NCBI GenBank assembly: GCA_023242925.1 | Contig: CP096134.1 | Coordinates: forward strand, 1,438,501-1,502,500 | DNA from: Hyphomonadaceae bacterium JAD_PAG50586_4 | GTDB lineage: Bacteria; Pseudomonadota; Alphaproteobacteria; Caulobacterales; Aquidulcibacteraceae | Direction: 5' to 3' | DNA: 64,000 bases | In this document: positions 60,719 to 64,000 of the stretch, one piece after another | How the letters are laid out: each line of letters starts with the position of its first letter | Numbering within the stretch: position 1 is the first letter of the stretch | The notes under the pieces: model-generated | The model's database searches: none | What the model was told of the DNA's origin: nothing | Seen by the model: the letters and a program-made list of their open reading frames with translations, nothing else | Translations under genes and position numbers: made by a program

Positions 60719-62379
60719 GACTTTTAATCGTCGGCGGATACGGCGTGTTCGGCGGGCGGATCGTTGAATTGCTGGAAAGTGAGCCGCAACTGACGATTTT
60801 GATCGCGGGGCGTTCGGCGCAGAAGGCGGCGGTGTTCTGCGCGTTGCGGGGTGCAGTGAGAGCCAAGCTCGAAGCGGCCGTGTTCGATCGCGACGCGGAT
60901 TTGGGCGCGCAATTGGCGCGTTTGACGCCGGACGTCGTGATCGACGCGAGCGGGCCGTTCCAGGATTATGGCGTAGGTGCGTATCGCTTGGTTGAAGCCG
61001 CGATCGATGCGGGCGTGCATTATCTTGATCTGGCGGACGGCTCGAATTTTGTCGCTGGTGTCAGCGCGTTTGATGCGCGAGCCAATGCGGCGGGTGTTTA
61101 TGTGCTCTCCGGCGTGTCCAGTTTTCCAGTGCTGACGGCGGCGGTCGTTCGCGTGCTGGTGCAAGGCATGACCCGCGTCGAGGAGATCTCTGGCGGCATC
61201 GCGCCGTCGCCGTTCGCGGGCGTGGGCGAGAATGTGATCCGCGCGATCGCGAGCTATGCCGGCCAACCGGTTGCGCGGCTTGGGCCGAATGTGAAGGTGA
61301 TCGGTCGGCCGTTCACGCAGCACCGCCGCTACACGATCGCGCCGCCTGGGCGCAAGCCCTTGCGCAATACGTTGTTCTCGCTGGTGGACGTACCGGATTT
61401 GCGCGTGCTCTGGGAGCTGTGGCCGGAGGCGCGGCGGGTGTGGATGGGGGCGGGGCCCGTGCCGGAAGTGCTGCATCGCGCGCTCATCTTTTGCGCGTGG
61501 CTGGTGCGGTTTGGGTTCGTGCGCACGCTCGCGCCGCTTGCGCCACTCATGCATTGGGCGACGAACCGGCTGCGCTGGGGCGAGCATCGCGGCGGCATGT
61601 TCGTTGAGGTGAAGGGCAAGGGTGCGGACGGACGCACACGTATGCGCTCTTGGCACCTGCTCGCGGAAGGGGCGGACGGGCCGCTCATTCCAGCGATGGC
61701 GGCGCAGGCAATTGTGCTGAAACAGCTCTATGGCCATGCGCCAGCGCCTGGCGCGCGGGCTTGTGTGCGCGAGTTGGAATTGAGCGATTACCAGCGCCTG
61801 TTCGCGTCGCGCACGATCTATTCCGGCTTTCGCGAGCCGCCGCCAACCGGTGCGCCGCTTTATCAACGTATCTTGGGTGAAGCGTGGGCTGAGCTTCCCG
61901 AGTGCGTACGCGCGACGCACGACGGCGTGCGCGAAGCGGCGGGCGTTGCGAGCGTCGAGCGCGGCTCACACCCGCTCGCTTGGCTCGCGGGTGTGATGAT
62001 GAGCTTCCCGAAGGCGCAGGCGCAAGCGCCGGTACGTGTTCGTTTTGATGTGAGCGAACGTGAGGAAGTGTGGACGCGGACATTTGGCGCGCATCACTTC
62101 AAAAGCGCGCAATATGAGGGGAAAGGGCGCTGGGAGCGGCTCTTGGTGGAGCGTTTTGGCGCGCTGGAGTTTGCGATGGCCCTGGTGCGTGACGGGGAGC
62201 GGTTGCGATTGGTAATGCGGGCTTGGCGCGCATTCGGCGTGCCGCTGCCTCTATGGGTCGCGCCGCGCTCGAGCGCGTACGAGACCGAAGACGGCGGCGT
62301 CTTTGGCTTCTTTGTCGAGATTTCGCACCCCTTGGTCGGGCTGATCGTGCGCTATCGCGGCTGGCTTAAGCCGGCTTAG
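60715..62379 (+). CDS. Saccharopine dehydrogenase-like NAD(P)-binding protein fused to DUF4166
   Basis: A 554-residue two-domain protein. Residues 1-330 form a saccharopine dehydrogenase-type Rossmann domain (LLIVGGYGVFGGRIVELLES, VIDASGPFQDYGVGAYRLVEAAIDAGVHYLDL). Residues about 385-554 are a DUF4166 domain (LGEAWAELPECVRATHDG, VRVRFDVSEREEVWTRTF, VLRDG-like MALVRDGERLRLVMRAWRAFGVPL). This fusion is known in bacteria without an assigned reaction; lysine synthesis is unlikely. The start overlaps the DUF393 stop. It is convergent with the GDYXXLXY gene, overlapping by 4 bp. Confidence 0.88.
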   Translation: MRLLIVGGYGVFGGRIVELLESEPQLTILIAGRSAQKAAVFCALRGAVRAKLEAAVFDRDADLGAQLARLTPDVVIDASGPFQDYGVGAYRLVEAAIDAGVHYLDLADGSNFVAGVSAFDARANAAGVYVLSGVSSFPVLTAAVVRVLVQGMTRVEEISGGIAPSPFAGVGENVIRAIASYAGQPVARLGPNVKVIGRPFTQHRRYTIAPPGRKPLRNTLFSLVDVPDLRVLWELWPEARRVWMGAGPVPEVLHRALIFCAWLVRFGFVRTLAPLAPLMHWATNRLRWGEHRGGMFVEVKGKGADGRTRMRSWHLLAEGADGPLIPAMAAQAIVLKQLYGHAPAPGARACVRELELSDYQRLFASRTIYSGFREPPPTGAPLYQRILGEAWAELPECVRATHDGVREAAGVASVERGSHPLAWLAGVMMSFPKAQAQAPVRVRFDVSEREEVWTRTFGAHHFKSAQYEGKGRWERLLVERFGALEFAMALVRDGERLRLVMRAWRAFGVPLPLWVAPRSSAYETEDGGVFGFFVEISHPLVGLIVRYRGWLKPA

Positions 62380-62960
62380 CGCCAGGAAAGCTCGAGCCGT
62401 TCGCCATCGATCTGCACGCCCTTCAAGCGCGCGCGACCGTCGCGGCCGACGGAAACGATGGCGTAGGCGCGCGTTGGACCGTCGAAGGTTTGATCGCGTA
62501 AAATGCCTTCAATCCGCAGTGCGTCGGCTTGATTGATGTGGAAGCGGTCAATGTCGAGATCGAGCCGGATTGAGCCGGGAAAGGGCTCTATTCCAGGCGC
62601 TTCTTCAATCGGCTCTTGGCACGTGAACGTGGCTTTGACGGGGAGCGGACCGACGAGTTGCGCACGTTCTCGCGATGTTGCGCCGCCGGCGACGCCATAA
62701 ATTTCGCCGCCGCGGCGCGTGAGCGCGACCCACGCCTCATTTTGATCCGGCGGGCAGTGCTGGCCTGGCTCTAGGCGCTCGGCGATGTCGATCGCCACGT
62801 AATGGCCGCTGAGGATCGACCGTGGGTCAACAGCTTCCATCGCCAGCAGCACTTCTTGGCCGCCGCGTCGCGCGATGCCTTCGGTGATGACAACGCCAAT
62901 GAGGATGAGCACGCAGACGAGTGCGACGCTGAGGACGCGAAGGAAAGGGCCGAATTTCAT
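62376..62960 (-). CDS. GDYXXLXY-domain protein
   Basis: A 194-residue protein with one N-terminal membrane helix (LRVLSVALVCVLILIGVVIT). It carries the motif region PRSILSGHYVAIDIA, where family members have GDYxxLxY. The remainder is a periplasmic-type beta domain. The ATG at 62960 overlaps the stop of the DUF2157 gene. DUF2157, DUF4401 and GDYXXLXY genes commonly travel together in an envelope-related set without known function, and the same pairing here supports the call. Confidence 0.85.
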   Translation of the reverse strand: MKFGPFLRVLSVALVCVLILIGVVITEGIARRGGQEVLLAMEAVDPRSILSGHYVAIDIAERLEPGQHCPPDQNEAWVALTRRGGEIYGVAGGATSRERAQLVGPLPVKATFTCQEPIEEAPGIEPFPGSIRLDLDIDRFHINQADALRIEGILRDQTFDGPTRAYAIVSVGRDGRARLKGVQIDGERLELSWR

Positions 62961-64000
62961 GCGGGCTTATCCTTGCGGCGCAACATGAGCCCAGCGACGA
63001 GCGCGATGATCGAGCACAAAAGGAAGACACCCGCCGATGCGAGCAGGTCGAGGCCGAGATCGGCCAGCAACGCGACGATGGCGCAGATCAACCCGATGAC
63101 GCCGACCGTGGTGACCAGCGCGTGGCGATCAAATCGGCCAAGTGCGAGCAGGCCGCCCGACCCAATGAGCCAAACGATGCGATGTGCGTAGCCTGCGCCT
63201 GCGCTGCCTTCGGCGCCGAACCACGGCAGATAGCCGGCGATGGCGAAAAAGAGCGAAGCGCCCGCCGCGAACCAGCCGTAGAAAATGCCAGAGAACGGCC
63301 GATCTTGATTGAAAAGCCAACGCGCGCCGGCGGCCATCGCGCCCATCAGGATGGCGAGGAAGAGGAAGGTGCTGGCTTCCGCTTCCGAGCGACCGCCAAA
63401 CCAACCGAAGCAATAGATGATGGCGAGTGCGGAGACGTGCGCGAGCGCCGATGAACCCCAGCGCAAAGCTAGGAATGCGCCAAGCGGCGCTGCGATCAGC
63501 ATCCACGGCGCTTCGGATTCGCTGCGCGTGAACCAATCGCCAGCAGCAAAATCGCCCATCGCTGTTAAGACGAGGCCGACCGTTGCCGCACCTGTTGAGC
63601 GGCCCGCGATTGCAATCGCAAACGCGGCGATCGCCGCGCCATAAGACGCCGCGCGTGGATCGCCGGCGATGTCGAAAATCTGGCCCGTGAGGCCGATGCT
63701 CGATGCGAAGACGAGTGCTGCGATCGTGAGCAAAATGTTGGATGCGATCGGGCGACCGCGTTCGGCAAGCCATCCCCCGGCGCCGGCGAAGGCGGCGAAC
63801 GCCGCGATGAGCAAACTGAAGCGCGCAAGTTTCGGGATCACATCCCAATTGGCGGCGACAAACGAAATCACGGCGATGCCAAGCAACACGCCGCCAACCC
63901 AAGCGAGGGCGGTTGCGGCGTCGAGCCGGCGCGCATCAGGCAGGGTCGCCAAAATGGCGGCGCGCTTATCGGCGGATACGAGATCCGCGGCGATCCAGCG
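62957..64000 (-). CDS. DUF2157 membrane protein, 5' end outside the window
   Basis: The minus-strand frame is open from the right edge (base 64000) to TGA 62957, 347 residues, with RWIAADLVSADKRAAILATL before the multi-spanning part, so the start lies outside. GVLLGIAVISFVAANWDVIPKLARF is the DUF2157 core. About ten hydrophobic segments follow, ending LLRRKDKPA. It is an integral inner-membrane protein paired with the GDYXXLXY gene downstream. A GTG/TTG start inside the window (63952) is possible but would cut off conserved residues. Confidence 0.87.
   Translation of the reverse strand, partial: RWIAADLVSADKRAAILATLPDARRLDAATALAWVGGVLLGIAVISFVAANWDVIPKLARFSLLIAAFAAFAGAGGWLAERGRPIASNILLTIAALVFASSIGLTGQIFDIAGDPRAASYGAAIAAFAIAIAGRSTGAATVGLVLTAMGDFAAGDWFTRSESEAPWMLIAAPLGAFLALRWGSSALAHVSALAIIYCFGWFGGRSEAEASTFLFLAILMGAMAAGARWLFNQDRPFSGIFYGWFAAGASLFFAIAGYLPWFGAEGSAGAGYAHRIVWLIGSGGLLALGRFDRHALVTTVGVIGLICAIVALLADLGLDLLASAGVFLLCSIIALVAGLMLRRKDKPA

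Overview
The window reads as chromosomal DNA of an alphaproteobacterium, most likely in or near the Caulobacterales (Hyphomonadaceae-like). The pointers are a MipZ division-site ATPase at 40869-41745, ClpS-ClpA, a phasin, TorF and TonB-dependent outer-membrane proteins, a CsoR regulator, high GC with strong GC3 bias, and small families typical of that group. No phage, transposase, integrase, rRNA operon or CRISPR array is visible. Placement below class level is inference.

Layout. 1-7.5 kb: 3' end of purL, a small membrane protein, glutathione reductase, an orphan ParA ATPase with a translationally coupled partner, and an acyl-CoA carboxylase biotin subunit. 7.5-12 kb: small membrane proteins, lipB, an orphan short fliN, a secreted protein, tRNA-Leu(GAG), and a divergent SDR/TetR pair with tandem operators. 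12-18 kb: a CHASE4-GGDEF-EAL protein lying between doxX and a decayed copy of the doxX 3' end, then a copper-type CsoR with a His/Met-rich outer-membrane protein, and mgtE. 18-23 kb: beta-propeller protein, membrane-tailed lysozyme, three coupled paralogous lipoproteins. 23-31 kb: a patatin with a cyclic-nucleotide-like domain, divergent from a tight seven-gene run that starts with a TIR-TM-TIR protein and continues with methylglutaconyl-CoA hydratase, DUF3667, sterol desaturase and PaiB-like genes. 31-37 kb: damaged parDE, tryptophan-to-kynurenine genes, acyl-CoA carboxylase carboxyltransferase. 37-47 kb: TonB receptor, panC, mipZ, J-domain protein, D,D-carboxypeptidase, phasin, clpS-clpA. 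47-64 kb: mostly single housekeeping genes, including rpmG, tRNA-Leu(UAA), HMG-CoA lyase, queF, cysE and a DUF2157/GDYXXLXY pair cut by the window end.

Functional links. The biotin subunit (5028), the carboxyltransferase (35680), methylglutaconyl-CoA hydratase (26268) and HMG-CoA lyase (54578) together look like scattered parts of leucine/propionate acyl-CoA catabolism. kynA and the kynureninase-like gene form a two-gene tryptophan catabolic operon.

A dominant feature is that about 15 genes, including mipZ, lipB and clpA that are normally intact, are broken by a single-base shift. Most of the shifts are one base short inside a homopolymer. I read this mainly as residual sequencing or assembly error. 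Coordinates of such genes span the whole repaired gene. parDE and an RDD-family gene carry several lesions each and may be real pseudogenes. The most interesting non-gene signals are a three-copy hairpin repeat family (one copy lies in frame inside a gene), the doxX remnant that frames the GGDEF-EAL gene, and a full-length complement of the 16S 3' tail in front of a 26-codon ORF.
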